Part shown: piece by piece, positions 22,501 to 37,500 of the stretch
Layout of the letters: the number at the start of each line of letters is the position of its first letter
Position numbering within the stretch: position 1 is the stretch's first letter
From: Glandiceps talaboti
Taxonomy: Eukaryota > Hemichordata > Enteropneusta > Spengelidae
Assembly: GCF_964340395.1 (NCBI RefSeq)
Contig: NC_135561.1
Coordinates: 20,548,740 to 20,612,739, forward strand
Direction of reading: 5' to 3'
DNA length: 64,000 nucleotides
Translations under genes and position numbers: made by a program
The notes under the pieces: model-generated
The model's input: only the letters and a program-made list of their open reading frames with translations
Databases searched by the model: none
Told to the model about the DNA's origin: nothing

Positions 22501-25500
22501 CTGAGCTGGAAACCAACCCTGAAATACTGTATGAAAAGATCATATTCCAGGCTACAGATCTTGAACAGTTTACTGTGCAAAACATGCTTGGTGTGTTAAG
22601 ATCTGATGTTTGTGTTCCTCAGTGTACCATTGATAACATACCAAAACAACTCCTGAAAGGTGAATCAGCTAAGTTGGTCATTACAACTCGAGATAGCAGA
22701 GGGAAGGTAATACTACCTCACCAAGATGTGAAAGTGAATGTAACACAGTCAGATGGATCACAAGAAGAGATTGAAGTCACTGATAATGGAGATGGAACAC
22801 ATATTGGCATTCTGTGTGCTAAAACAGCTGGCAAGTTATATGTTAGAGTAAGAGTAGGGGACATTGAAATACCAGGATGTCCATATGAAGTTGACGTCAT
22901 CAAGGGATTGGTGAAAACCATTGGAAAGAAAGGGATGGAGGATGTAGAATTTAACTGTCCAAAGGCTATCAAGATAAACCAAAATGGAGATATGGTTGTA
23001 GCTGACACAGATAATCACAGACTACAGGTCATTGACATTGATGGAAACTGTAAACAAATATTTGAGTTCACAGAATTTGACAATCCTTTCAAACCATATG
23101 ATGTAGCAGTATCAGCTGATAATCTGTACTTCACAACAGACAGAGGTAACAAACAGATAGTTGTCAGTGATGAAGATGGTAAAGTTGTCCGGTGTTTTGG
23201 ACAAAATGAGCTAGAATATCCACAAGGGATAGCCATTAGTCCACTTGATGGCAGTGTTTATGTCACAGAGTGGGATGAAGAGCTGGATGACATACATGTA
23301 ACAGCCTTGATAAGGAAATACACACAGCATGGTGAATATCTCAGATGTATTGGAAAATATGGACATACTGAAGACTCATTAGATGCACCCTTTCATATAT
23401 ACATTGACAACCAGGGTATTGTGTATCTATCAGATTGTATTAATAATGGCATTAAGGTGTATAATTCAAACGATAAGTTTGCATACAGCTTTAATGCCTA
23501 TGGAGATAACATTGATGAACTACTATGTCCAGCTGGAGTGACAATGAGTAAAGATAAATATATCTATGTTTGTGACTGGGAACATCGCGTCTTAAAGTTT
23601 AATGCATTGGGTGAATTTATTTGTCGTATTGACTGTGATGATGACAAATTGAATGATCCAACTGGAATAGCTATAGTTGAGGGCACTCCTATGAAAATAG
23701 TTGTAGCTGATGAAGGAAACAACTGTATCAAAGTGTTTGTTGAATAAAACACACAGTGAGTCTGTTTGAATGGAAAACAATAGTTAAGCCTTCTTCCATT
23801 CTTAGATATAATTCCCCAATATTTCTTCATTGTCAACAAAAATAAGAGTGACCTAAGGGGCCTTGTCACATTCAGTTGAAAATGAGAAAAGACAACCATT
23901 AACATTTTTCAGGTGAATGAAGAAAAATTGGGGAAAAATATTTTTGAATTTGAACTGATTTCAAAATAAAGTGTTTGCTCTAAGGATTTAGAATATTATT
24001 GGAATGTAGCTGAGCAGCGATGACATTATTAGATAAAAATAATCTTAGTTTAATGTTGTTGATGTTGTGTGATACCAAGTCCCATACTTGTGACACTACT
24101 CTAAGTGTTGGGTACTGGTCACTGCTTTATCACACAACTGTATATGTAGTCTAGATCCTATACCTGTCAACATTCTCTACAATCACTATCCTCTCCATGT
24201 ATACATGTAGTCAAACTGACAAATTTTACCAAAAATCTAGTTAAACTGCCTGCTGGGGAAAGGCTGAACAGTAGTAATCTATCACACACTGATAGCTATA
24301 GGCAGTTGTAATTGGTTACTTCATTAAGACAGTTGCTCCTTTGCTTCAATTTGTACCACCTTGTTAAATCAAGTGGGGACATGATAATGTCATTGCGTTT
24401 ATATCAACATTCCAATATCATTAAACTATTGGTATCGGGGCTAAAAACTAATTGTTGTGCTAGAGTAACCATTTTGACTACATGTATATGGTGGAGATGA
24501 TCATTGTGATTGTAATGTGCATAGGGAACTTGACTTGTATGTATATGTTGAAAAATACAATACATGTATGTTACGATCATAAGATCTTGTATAACTGTGG
24601 ATTCATTGGTATATTGCTATCCAAATGAGAGATCTCTTCAGAAGTCATACAAACTATAATGTATTTTATGTGTAGAGACTAGATACATGTACTCTTCAGT
24701 GTACCAGTTCAGATTAGGATTAATATTTTGGTGAGAAAAGATAGTGTGTCCTATGTAATCCTTATGGTTCCACTGATAAGATAATACGGAAGCAGGAACC
24801 TGGGATTGAAACACTGGCATTGAAGGTTGTCAAACCAAATTAAAAGTATAGAAATTAAGGACTGCCACTTTGAATAGAAAACTGTAACTCATTTTAGACT
24901 TATATTAATGTAACATGAAGTCCGACATTTATTCATATAAGAAGACTGTGCCATTTTCACGACATGACTAATTTTAATGCCTGACTTTGACAATATTTCC
25001 AGCCTAGGAAGTTGGTATTTGCAAGTGATAGCATGGACCTCATGGCTCAAAATTAAATTTGTTCTTTTTAGTCCTAGTGGGGTTCTAATTTCAGAAAGTG
25101 GTAACCCAAGGATGTTGACAAGTAGTCCTATATTCATGAACTGAAAAAAAGAGTTCCTTTATTGGAAATAAGTTTGTTATTACATGTAAAATACTTTCAT
25201 GTCTGTAAATCTTCCATCCTTTAAATCATCATATAATCAGTGATAGTCTGAGTGGACTACCAGCTGTAAATTATGATGACCACATGACAAGAATTGATAG
25301 TCTGTGGACATGGGACTACATGTACTGTTAATTTTGAGCACTGATGGTCCAATGTAATATCAGTATTCAGCAGGTGACAGTTTACATTTACTGGCATTTA
25401 AATGGTGAATTTCAAATTTAGTTGCATTTGACTGGCAAATTTTGAAGTCCACTCACATATTTGTTATTCTATATAATTGTAAACATTTAGAAGTAACCAG

Positions 25501-28500
25501 TCATGAATTCTGATTGGTAGTGACTATTATCATGATAATGAGGAACCTTTTTATTTGCATATAAATATAAACATTGTCATTCAACAACAGTGGTGATTAT
25601 CTTTATTTAAGAAATAAATATGGCATTTGTGAAAATGAATGTTGACAAAAATTGAAGTATGATATATAAAAATTCAACTTTTTGCAGAGTGTGTATGTAT
25701 TATTTTACTTTGATCCAAAGTTAACAGTTTTGGAGAATTTTGCTCCTATAATTTTAAATTTCGGAGTAAACTGATCCTAAAAAATCTTGTCAAAAGAGTT
25801 AAACTTCATAGACTGATGTCTCATGTTTTTACAGTAATTTCTTTAATGTCAGATTTGAGAAGTTTTCTTCCTTTCTCATTGTTCAATTCATTTTTGTATT
25901 AACAAGTGCTCATGAACAGTTTTTGATAACAGACATTTAGACATTTAGACATTTAGACAGTTTGATACTCTGTAATTATATTCATTGATTATCACAAATG
26001 TGTGTTTGAGAAACTGATAAAAATATAGATATTGTTCTTTGAATTTTGTTTGCAACATTTAAATCGATGGTTGTATGGATGGATGGATAGATGGATGGAT
26101 GGATGGATGGATGCAGACATACACATACAAACTCATTCACTCCAACATCATGAAAATGACCCATTTGTATACACATGGGTTTGAATTTCCTACATTTTTT
26201 CCCTTTAGTTTGATGCTATAGTGTCCATGATATACCTTGCTTAGGGTCAACATTTGTTAAAATTGAAAGTATTGTTGTAAAGTATGCATCATTTGCATAT
26301 TAATAATACATTTATATATATGAATTACATATTTGAATAGGAACCTGTCAGCTGATGGGGTTATACAACATATCACATATATAATAGACTCAGATAGACA
26401 TACAAAGGCCATGCTAGGTATATCTAAATGTAGACTTTCAACTTTGTACTTAAATGACCTTTAAACTCCCATGGATACATCATGTGATCATTATATTCCA
26501 CTGGTCTAGGGGGTCTTAAATCAGGTGACTCTAATGATTTGAATTTCTCAGAAGTGATGACATTTCTGTTTCACCTAACAACATCATGGCAGCCTGTGTC
26601 CCAACAAAACCAGCTAAAGAGATTCTTAATGACGTTGGTGAAGGTTTTGTGACTTGTGCAATCTGTCTTGAGTTTTATCGACAACCTAAACTTCTACCAT
26701 GTGATCACACATTCTGTTGTCAATGCTTGGAGACACTGGTGGAGAAAAAAGGATCCCTAAACTGTCCTGTGTGTAATGGTGAGTGTGAACTGGTTGATGG
26801 TGACGTGTCTACACTGAATGACAACCATGTTGTGAACTCATTGCTTGAAGTTATTCACAGAAAACAAGATGAAGTCAGTGTCAAGAAATTGAAATGTGAG
26901 TTTTGTGATGAAAATCATGCTTCCCATTTTTGTCTGGATTGCTCTCAATATTTCTGTGAGAGCTGTGTGACCCGAGTGCACAAGAATTTGAAAGTAGTCA
27001 GCTTTCATACTGTCTTCACAACTGAGGAGTATAGGGAACTAAAGGCATCAAAACCATCAGCTGCACAACCAAAAGAATTCTGTAAAGTCCATCCACAAAA
27101 TGAACTGAAATGCTACTGTGATACATGTCAGATACCCATTTGTATGGAGTGTACACTATGTGACCACAAAATTCCTGAACACAAGTTTAGATATATACAA
27201 GAAGTGGCTGAGGAATATACTGAGAAATTATCCCAAACTATAGACAAACTGAAAGTGAAAGCACAAGAAGCTGAAGACAGCAAAACTGTTGCCAAGGAAA
27301 CAATTGTTAAATTCAAAGAACTGTGTCTTGAAGAAGAAAAACGAATACAATCTGCAGTTGAAGCAGTGACTGAGAAAGTGAAAGTAGAGAGTAAGAAACT
27401 GGTACAAGAGTTGAAGACAACATGTGACCAACATCAGAAACATCTTGAAGTTCAAATTGATGATTTAGAGTTCAAGTATGAGAACATTACCAGTACTTGT
27501 AAATGTGTAGAGACATTGATGTATCAAAACAATGGTTGTCAGTTGCTACGTACAAGACAAGCCACAACCCAACGTCTTAATGATCTAGCTGAGCTGGAAA
27601 CCAACCCTGAAATAATGTATGAAAAGATCACATTCCAGGCTTCAGATCTTGAACAGTTTACTGTACAAAACATGGTTGGTGTGTTAAGATCTGATGTTTG
27701 TGTTCCTCGGTGTACCATTGATAACATACCAAAACAACTGCTGAAAGGTGAATCAGCTAAGCTGGTCATTACAACTCGAGATAGCAGAGGGAAGGTAATA
27801 CTACCTCACCAAGATGTGAAAGTGAATGTTACACAGTCAGATGGATCACAAGAAGAGATTGAAGTCACTGATAATGGAGATGGAACACATACTGGCATTC
27901 TGTGTGGGAAAACAGCTGGCAAGTTATATGTTAGAGTGAGAGTAGGGGACATTGAAATACCAGGATGTCCATATGAAGTTGATGTCATCAAGGGATTGGT
28001 GAAAACTATTGGAAAATGGGGAACTCACAAGGGAAACTTTCAGAACCCAAGAGGAATAGCTATGAACAATGATGGAGACATGGTGGTAGCTGACTCGGGT
28101 AATCACAGACTACAGGTCATTGACATTGATGGAAACTGTAAACAAATATTTGAGTTCACAGAATTTGACAATCCTTTCTTCCCATATGATGTAGCAGTAT
28201 CAGCTGATAATCTGTACTTCACAACAGACAGAGGTAACAACCAAATAGTTGTGAGTGATGCCAATGGTAAATTAGTCCGGTGTTTTGGACAAAATGAGCT
28301 GAAATACCCATTTGGGATTGCCATTAGTCCACTTGATGGCAGTGTCTATGTCACAGAGTGGGATGGAAAAGATTATGGCACAGATCAGAGTAGACACTTG
28401 ATACGGAAATACTCACAGGATGATGAATATATCAGGTGCATTGGAAGTTATGGAACTGGTGAAGAATCCCTTCAAGGACCCTGCTACATGCAAATAGACC

Positions 28501-31500
28501 ACCAGGGATACTTGTATATATGTGATTTCTACAACCATCATATTGAGGTTCTAAACTCAAATGATCAGTTTATACATAGATTTGGAGAGTATGGGTCAAA
28601 TAGTGGAGAAATGAAAAATCCCTCAGGACTAACAATGAGTAAAGCCAGATATGTGTACATATGTGACTGGAATAACCATATCTGTAAGTTTGATGCATTT
28701 GGTCAGTTTATCTGTCGTGTTGACAGAAATAATGATGGATTGAACAAACCCCAAGGAATGACACTGATTGAAGGCACACCACTGAAAATAGTTGTAGTTG
28801 ACAGGAGAAACCACTGCATCAAAGTGTTTGTTGAGTAAAACACTGTGAAACGGCAGCCATACGGTGGAACGACATACCTGGCTAAAAACGTGCAAATAAA
28901 ACCTGTAAACAATGTACTCTGTATGACTCATCTTATGAAGTGTTCACATGTAGAATATCACACAGAGTTACTGACTACGTTTTCATCACTTCTTATGAAG
29001 TGTTCACACAGAATACCACACAGAGTTACTGACTACGTTTTCATCAGTTCTTCTTCTGACTGGTTTGACTCTTGATTGCAAAGGAACCTGGCATAGACGT
29101 CTGACCAAATTAGAAAGTTTTTCTGTGTCATCTTTGTGTTACATGAATAATTCCATACAACTCTCACATGAATAGCTTTGAGTTTACTTGTATGAAGTGA
29201 AATTAGGAAAGATTTCATGCAAAGACAACATATACCAACAACAGTGGTCACATTTGGTGTAGATTCATGCAACTCTTTCTTCTCAGATTGCCCATATATT
29301 CTATATATATATACCGTATATGTACATATACACTAGACTTGTTCAAGTCTCTGAGCTTTTTCATTCTTTATTTGAATGACAACATTTTAATACACTTGTG
29401 TTTTTTGTGTGAAATAGCGACCTACATGTACGTGAGTGACTGTGAACAGGTGGGTGAACACTAAACCTAGAGACTACAGTAAGGTCTAATTAAAAAAAGT
29501 TGTTTGGTTCCGGTTACCTGACACCTTCTAGTTTTTCACACCGACCCTAAACTTTTTGAGACAAAAATAATAAAATCACGATAATTGTAAAGTCTCGCAA
29601 GAAAAGTGGATGCACAAACTGACATCAACTTAAAGAGACAATTAAATAAAACTGTTCTTCCAATCTGTAATGGTTGTACATTTGATGAGAAGAAACCAAT
29701 AACACAGAGAACATATGGAAAACAATGGAAAACATAACTACCTGAACTAGACACTCACATATGAAAAAAACTTTCTGAGCAAAATAAAATAAAAAAATCT
29801 ACCCACCCCACCTATTCTAAAATTGAGCATAATTGGAACCACACATTATTTTTTGTTAGGCCCAACTAGGGAAAAAATTAACCACATTTTCTTTCACAAA
29901 ATTTGAAATGACTAACAAATCCAAAACATTTGAAGATTATGAGACAATAAAATAGTAAACTTGTATTCTTGCATTGATCAATTATCAACACTGATTATGA
30001 AGCTTGTCTAATTCCTAATTCCAACAAACAGACACAATCAGTGCTATTAATTCCATTGTTGTATGTCATTCTGCATGTACTGTTTACGTCGTCTTTATAT
30101 AGTGATCACTTTGTGGAACATCTCTGTCTTACAAGACAAGGAATCATAACTATCCTAGATCCTGTATCTGTACACTTTATTACCAATAATCACAGTGTTT
30201 AAGATATGTCTATTTTAGGTATTTGTAAGTTTTCTGGTAGTGAAGATCAATTGAGGTTGAAAGAGGAGGAAATTATTTTCCACCTTAGAACATTAGAACT
30301 CAATAGAAAGCACAAAGGACTTCGTCAGGAATCTCAAAACAATCAAATAAAATACCAGTACATATATCTCCTCAAGTTTAGCCTCCCCAAGAAGTGTGTA
30401 TTCTCTGTAGATTCTCTGTAGTTGGGCTGATCTTCATTTATTCAACAACCTCAGATTCATGCCGTAGTGTAAGAAGTTCATTAATACAGAGTGCCCCTAG
30501 GCCAATTTGATACTCAATTGATGTACTGTAGTTTCTTATGACCCACCAGAATTTGATGTTTCCCTATCTCTTACTATGTAGTGACTCACAAGAAATGTCA
30601 GCATTTTATCATTTTGACTCACAACAAAAAAAACGTTGTCTTTCATTTGAAGGCACACTAATAGCAAACATACTCATAAACTAATGTGTAAAATTTACAT
30701 TAATTCAAACAATGTTTTCAATTACCTGGATAGACAAGGAAGTCACCACCAAATTTACCACCTGTTGTGAGATAATATCCTTTCTCCCAGAAATACTTGA
30801 AGACTCTGAAGCGAAGTCTCTCTTGATCATTAGATGGAAAATCCCATGATGTCACCTCTTCATACTCAGAATAGGGACTTACTGTAACAATAAAAATATT
30901 CTTTCAGAAACTATGAAAGATTGACTGCAAGAAAAGTGACTTGCATGTAGGGTGAATCTACATCTTGTGATTCCAATATGTATATGAATGTGAAAGGGGA
31001 ACACCTCTCCAGGATATAAAGGCATTTTTGTAAACTTTTGTACACACACCGTCTCATGGGAGAGAGCTGACATGCATATGTTGTAATGACATGCATATGT
31101 AATAGCTGAAGTCATGAATATTCATGATTATTTCATTTGCTGATTCCCATGATGCATTGTGTGTCCAGTGGAAGGACCTACATTTGTACACAGAACAGTG
31201 AAAGTAGGAACAGGTTTCAACTAAACAATCATGCATAATAGTATCAAATTGAATTTTTGTTCAAAATCATGCATATTGTAAAGTGATGTAAAATCATAAA
31301 ATCATTCTCAAGAACCCAAACTTTACAAAAATGTCTTTATTTCCTGGAGTGGCATTCCCTCAGTTGTTAGTAAAAAGTGATATCAATCACAAAGATTTTC
31401 TGACTTTGTGACTTGAGTTTAATAGCACTGTTACTTCACATTTCAAATATATTCACAGAAGCTTATCTTCAATTTGTGAAACTTTTGCAATAATGTATAA

Positions 31501-34500
31501 ATGTTTAGAATATTTTAAACTAAACTAAACTAAAGTGAATAATTCTTAACAGGAGTGTTGTTTATGAAAGTGAGAATGTGTTGATAAAATGTGGCAAGAC
31601 GATTCCACTGTGTTGTGTACAATGGGCTGGCTATTTACAGCATGTCATGTCAAGCATGAGTCTACCAATACTACGTTTAGAACGTGCACACAACAAGTGT
31701 GAATTGCTATACAACATTTTAGATGTAGGAAAGGGTAGAAGATTCAATGCTGACTGATTCTATTCAAACTCTAATAAATCAAATATAACAAAATCAAATC
31801 CCAAATACATAACCCACAAAATGAAGATATAAACATCAAAGATGTAACTTGAAAAGAAATGCTCAAAGTCTAAAAACATTCTGCTGATTTCATGAATGCA
31901 CTGGCAGAGGATAAGCTCACATAAACAAGATCAGCTCCATGGGGATACATGTATATCTGGATGTGTCTGTCCTGCCTGAGTAACAGTGTTTAAAAGTGGT
32001 AATGACAACCTGAGTAAATAGTGTTTAAAAGTGGTAATGACAACCTTACATAGACGTACCTGTAGGAATCTGAATCATACATGCCTGTAGATTAAACATT
32101 GTATCTTGTTTTTTATCTTTGCTTCTCCCCACTACACTCGGTGGTAAAGGTTCATGTCCATTACCATGGGTACTGTTACTATGACTACTATGTTCAGCTT
32201 TCTCATCACATTTCAGTTGGGCTTCAAATGAGTATTCACTACTGTTTCTGCTGGCGCTGGCAGCTGATGACAAATCATCAGGGCTCTGTTCTTTGTAACT
32301 ACTGACAGATGACGTAAAGTCCTCACAAACGGTTGGTATGCTACTTTCAGTCACATATTCCTCTGACTCCTTACATTTCTGTATGGTCTCCATAAGTTTA
32401 ACTCCGTCAGCTGTACCCTCAATACCTCCTTTGGTCAGCATCAATTCTACACTTGTAATTTGACTTTTCAGATGTACAGTGCCTTCTGATCCTTTCACTT
32501 TAGTTTTATCAATATCTTCTGTATCACTACTTGTGATTTGCATACTTTCTGCTTTTAGCGTTTCTTCACTACTGTATGTGATGTCCTGGCCACTAATAGA
32601 TTCTTGTTTCGGCATCGTTAAATCAAGAGCACCGACTTCTTCATGATCAGATGCTATACTATGAATGGATAGTTGCGGTTGGGGGTATGTAGGTTTGTTA
32701 GATACTACCTCAGCAGTTACAATTTTTTTCATTGATAAGTCAGTTGGCAAATCTTCACTTTGTTCAGTTGCTGTTTGTTGCAGTCCCTGGTGTTGTTCTA
32801 TTTGTGACTGTTCTTGTTTCTGTTGTTGTTGTGGTGGTTTTTCTTGCTGTAATTCACTTTTCTCTGTATCTTCTAGTTTTCTCTTTTTAGCTGCTCGGCC
32901 AGCATCAATCACATCAGCCATCTGTTTCAGTTTTTCCTCTCGTTCTGAAATTATTGCAACTTTCTACACAGAAAAAAAACACAAAAAGAAATATTATACC
33001 CAAAATATTATTGGGGTGGCCATACTTAATTCTATGTTTCTCATGCCCCAACTGACCTTATAGGGTGAAATAACACAAATAAAAGTGTGCCAATGGCGTT
33101 ACAGCACAACTGTCCTTATATGGTGAAATAACACAAATATAATTGTGCCAATGGCGTTACAGCACAACTGACCTTATGTGGTGAAATAACACAAATATAA
33201 TTGTGCCAATGGCGTTGCAGCACAACTGACCTTATAGGGTGAAATAACACAAAATAAAAGTGTGCCAATGGCATTGCAGCACAACTGACCTTATAGGGTG
33301 AAATAACACAAAATAAAAGTGTGCCAATGGCATTGCAGCACAACTGACCTTATAGGGTGAAATAACACAAAATAAAAGTGTGCCAATGGCATTGCAGCAC
33401 AACTGACCTTATAGGGTGAAATAACACAAAATAAAAGTGTGCCAATGGCATTGCAGCACAACTGACCTTATGTGGTAAAATAACACAAATATAATTGTGC
33501 CAATGGCGTTACGGCACAACTGACCTTATATGGTGAAATAACACAAAATAAAAGTGTACCAATGGCGTTGCAGCACAACTGACCTTATGTGGTAAAATAG
33601 CACAAATATAATTGTGCCAATGGCATTGCAGCACAACTGACCTTATATGGTGAAATAACACAAATATAATTGTGCCAATGGCGTTACAGCACAACTGACC
33701 TTATGTGGTGAAATAACACAAAATAAAAGTGTGCCAATGGCGTTACAGCACAACTGACCTTATGTGGTGAAATAACACAAAATAAAAGTGTGCCAATGGC
33801 ATTGCAGCACAACTGACCTTATATGGTGAAATAACACAAATAAAAGTGTGCCAATGGCGTTACAGCACAACTGACCTTATGTGGTGAAATAACACAAAAT
33901 AAAAGTGTGCCAATGGCGTTACAGCACAACTGACCTTATGTGGTGAAATAACACAAAATAAAAGTGTGCCAATGGCATTGCAGCACAACTGACCTTATAT
34001 GGTGAAATAACACAAATAAAAGTGTGCCAATGGCGTTACAGCACAACTGACCTTATGTGGTGAAATAACACAAATATAATTGTGCCAATGGCGTTGCAGC
34101 ACAACTGACCTTATATAGTGAAATAACACAAATAAAAGTGTGCCAATGGCATTGCAGCACAACTGTAGACAGTAAATTTTAAGTTTCTGTAATGATTATA
34201 TTATGATTATGCTAGACATATTTGTATACATTTTTTGAAGATTTATTCCCATCCATGGTATTACAAATGTATATCTGCAATATACACCATCATTTAATGT
34301 TGCTATGGGTGTGGTCTTGTTGCTAGGCATAACTACATACAATTTTGCATTGTTTAGTCATTGTTTACCTATGGTTATGGGTGTGGTTTTGTTGCTAAGG
34401 GCATTTACATATTTTAAAATATTTATTCAATTGCCTACCTATGCCTGTTGTTATAATTGCAAAAAACCAAATAATTTGGCTGGGTCTTGGTTGCTATGGC

Positions 34501-37500
34501 AAATTATGTAAATATAACATACTCACAATTTGCAGATTGATTACACTTTTAGAATCACAACTAAATTTCATCCCCAGTAGTTTGAGAAGTAAAGATCAAT
34601 ACCAGCATCATCTACAAGACTGACAGACAGACAGACAGACAGACAGACAGGGGTTTTCCTTGAACGAACCTGTAGTTTAGTGTTAAAGTTAGGTAGAGAA
34701 TGTTTCTACCTGCTATTCACACATACACTTGTTACATTATGTTAAGTACTCCATACGATTTTTTAACAGTTTATTGAGGTCAATAAAACAATAATTTCTA
34801 TCTGCTAATCCCCCCCCCCTCAACATTTCACCAATTTGCATATCACTAATGGGATCATCATGTAATTAATATCACTTGATCTGTACATCCCCAGTAATAT
34901 CCTTGGGAAATTTCCGCCAAATCAGCCAAGTACTTATGGAATGACAAATTTCTGACCAAAGCGACACATTTTTATCCCTAATTTGCCTATCACAGATGGG
35001 ATCATCATGTCATGAACAATTCCCAATCTACACACCTATAATTACGTTCTCACCAAATTTCAGACCAATCTGCCAAGTAGTTTTTGAGTTTACATTTTTT
35101 GACCAAAAATCACACTTTTTTACCCAAATCACACATCAGTGGTAAGATCATTTTGATTTGAACAATTTCCCAACTAGACACCCAAGGTAATGGACCCATC
35201 AAATATCATGGCAATCAATCCAGCAGTTTTTGACTTTTAAGTTACAATGTATTAACAGACAGACAGACAGACACTTTGCAATGCCTCTAGCACTACTGAA
35301 CCTTATCAGTTCAGTTGTGCTAAAAGTTGATTCCCTTTATGGCATGATTAGAAAAATATGTCATTTATTGTATGATGGCAACCTTACAAATGAATATCTG
35401 AGTGAAAATGATTGTATTTTGTTGAAATTTTATAACTTTAACAAAACAAAAGTTTCCTTCTGACTTAATTGTCTTTTTCTAACTTCTAAGTCATTCAGAC
35501 TGTTAAAATGTGATTATGAAATGAAAGTATCACAACTAATCACATTTATAGTTTTTAGGAAACCTATCATTTGTAGAGTTCTTCAAAAGCCTTCAATCAC
35601 TAGTAATATCCACTGTACAATTGCTTTGTAACAACTTACCATATTTCTTTCAACTTTATTATCATTTGGGGAGATGTTTTTTTGCTTGTCTTTTTTTTTT
35701 TTGGGGGGGGGGAGGGGGAGTTAAATATTGAATTCTAGTTTAGTTTATTTCAAATGCTAAGGCCTCGGCCCATCGCACAAAACATTTTACATAACAGTAG
35801 AGAAGAAAAGGAACAAAGAACTGAATATCATTCTACTAATAATTGACGGAAAAATACTTAAAGGTAAAAATATGACAGGGGAGAACATATACATCTATGT
35901 TTGCTGAACAAAACTAGTACGAGTGTTGAAAGCTTTATGAACAAAAACTGATAGTTTGTATTGGACTACTTCATTCTTGCATGCCAGTAAGGAAAAACAT
36001 TTTTCTTTTCTTACTCAAGGGCTGGAGTTGGCATGATGATATCTAGTGGAAATGAACAACTTAAGGGTTGTAGTGATAACAATAAACCGTGGTGGGATAG
36101 AGATTGTTTATTTGCAAGAGAGAAGAAGTTTGAACTATTAAATAACTACCGTAGATCAAATGCTCAAAGTGATCTAATACAATACATTGAAGCACGAAAG
36201 GGTTATAAAATAATTTGTAGAACCAAAAGTAAAGAGTACAAAACAAAACAACGTAACATTTTATTAGTTAATGTGAACGACCCTTGTAAGTTTTGGAAAA
36301 ATATCAAAGAAATTAGAGGTGCTAGAAAAAGTTGTTCTCCCACCGACAAGATTGGCTCAAATGTATGGTTAAATTATTTTAAAGAATTACTGAACACTTC
36401 GCCACTGACTGTAGATTGTGCTTTTGATAGGAAAATTACAAAATATTGAATTATAAACATTAGTGACGAGTTCAAAATACTATCTAGACAATCTTAGGGT
36501 GGTACAAATGTTCCGGTATTCTACTCTGGAAACCAAACCATAGTCACTACCATGGTGTTCTATATTGTATTTTGTCATAATGAGTCCATCTTTTCTGAAT
36601 AAAACATATCCTTACCTGTTCTTCTAAAACTTGTTGTCTGTGATCATTGAAATCTGTTATAGTTTCTGTCGTCACTTTTAAAGGCTTTAATTTCACCATC
36701 TTGGCTACACCTAAAAATAATCCAAATAGATGACATCATTCAACTAAGATAACACACCTAGGCACCAGTGTTCCTACTAAGGTGCATTTGTGTGCTATTT
36801 GTGCAAGGTCTCTGTCTGCTCTCGCAGTCACATTTCATCTTTGGCACAACCTTACATCCAAGCATCAAGAATGAAACAGAAAATATATACAAATAAAATA
36901 TAATTAAAATGATTAAATGAAATGTCGTCATAGAGTTTTATTTCTCTCTATTCAGCATCCAACAGCAGGTAAAAAGTGTTAGCTTCATATTGCAAATAAA
37001 CATATGATTTTGCATCCGGATTCAGTCTCCCCACCTCTGTGGCCATGCAAATGCAGCCACCATGTCACCCTTTCGATTTTTTCCCCTTCACCTTACGTTG
37101 CTTAGTCTCAAAAAACTTAGAGGGAACACTGCTAAGTAGCCAATTTGACATGCCACTGACACACACAATTTCTAGTGTCACACCAAAATTTGGTGTTCCC
37201 CTATCTCTTACTATGTGGTGAGTGTGCCCTCTGAGCCAATTTGAAATGCCACAAACACACAATTCCTAGTGACGCACTAAAATTTGGTGTTCCCCTATCT
37301 CTTACTGTGTGGTGAGTGTGCCCTCTGAGCCAATTTGACATGCCACTGACACACAATTTCTAGTGACACACCAAAATTTGGTTTTCCCTGCTCTCTTACT
37401 ATGGTGTTGACTCACATTCAAACCCCAGTTTTTATCATTTTGACTCCCAACAACAAAAGCTGGCAGGGCACACTGTTACACAATGTAGTAGATGTACAAG

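Noticed and set aside
33116-33694. Minus-strand repeat frames
   Set aside because: They come from the 59-bp minisatellite; unit length changes break them every few copies.
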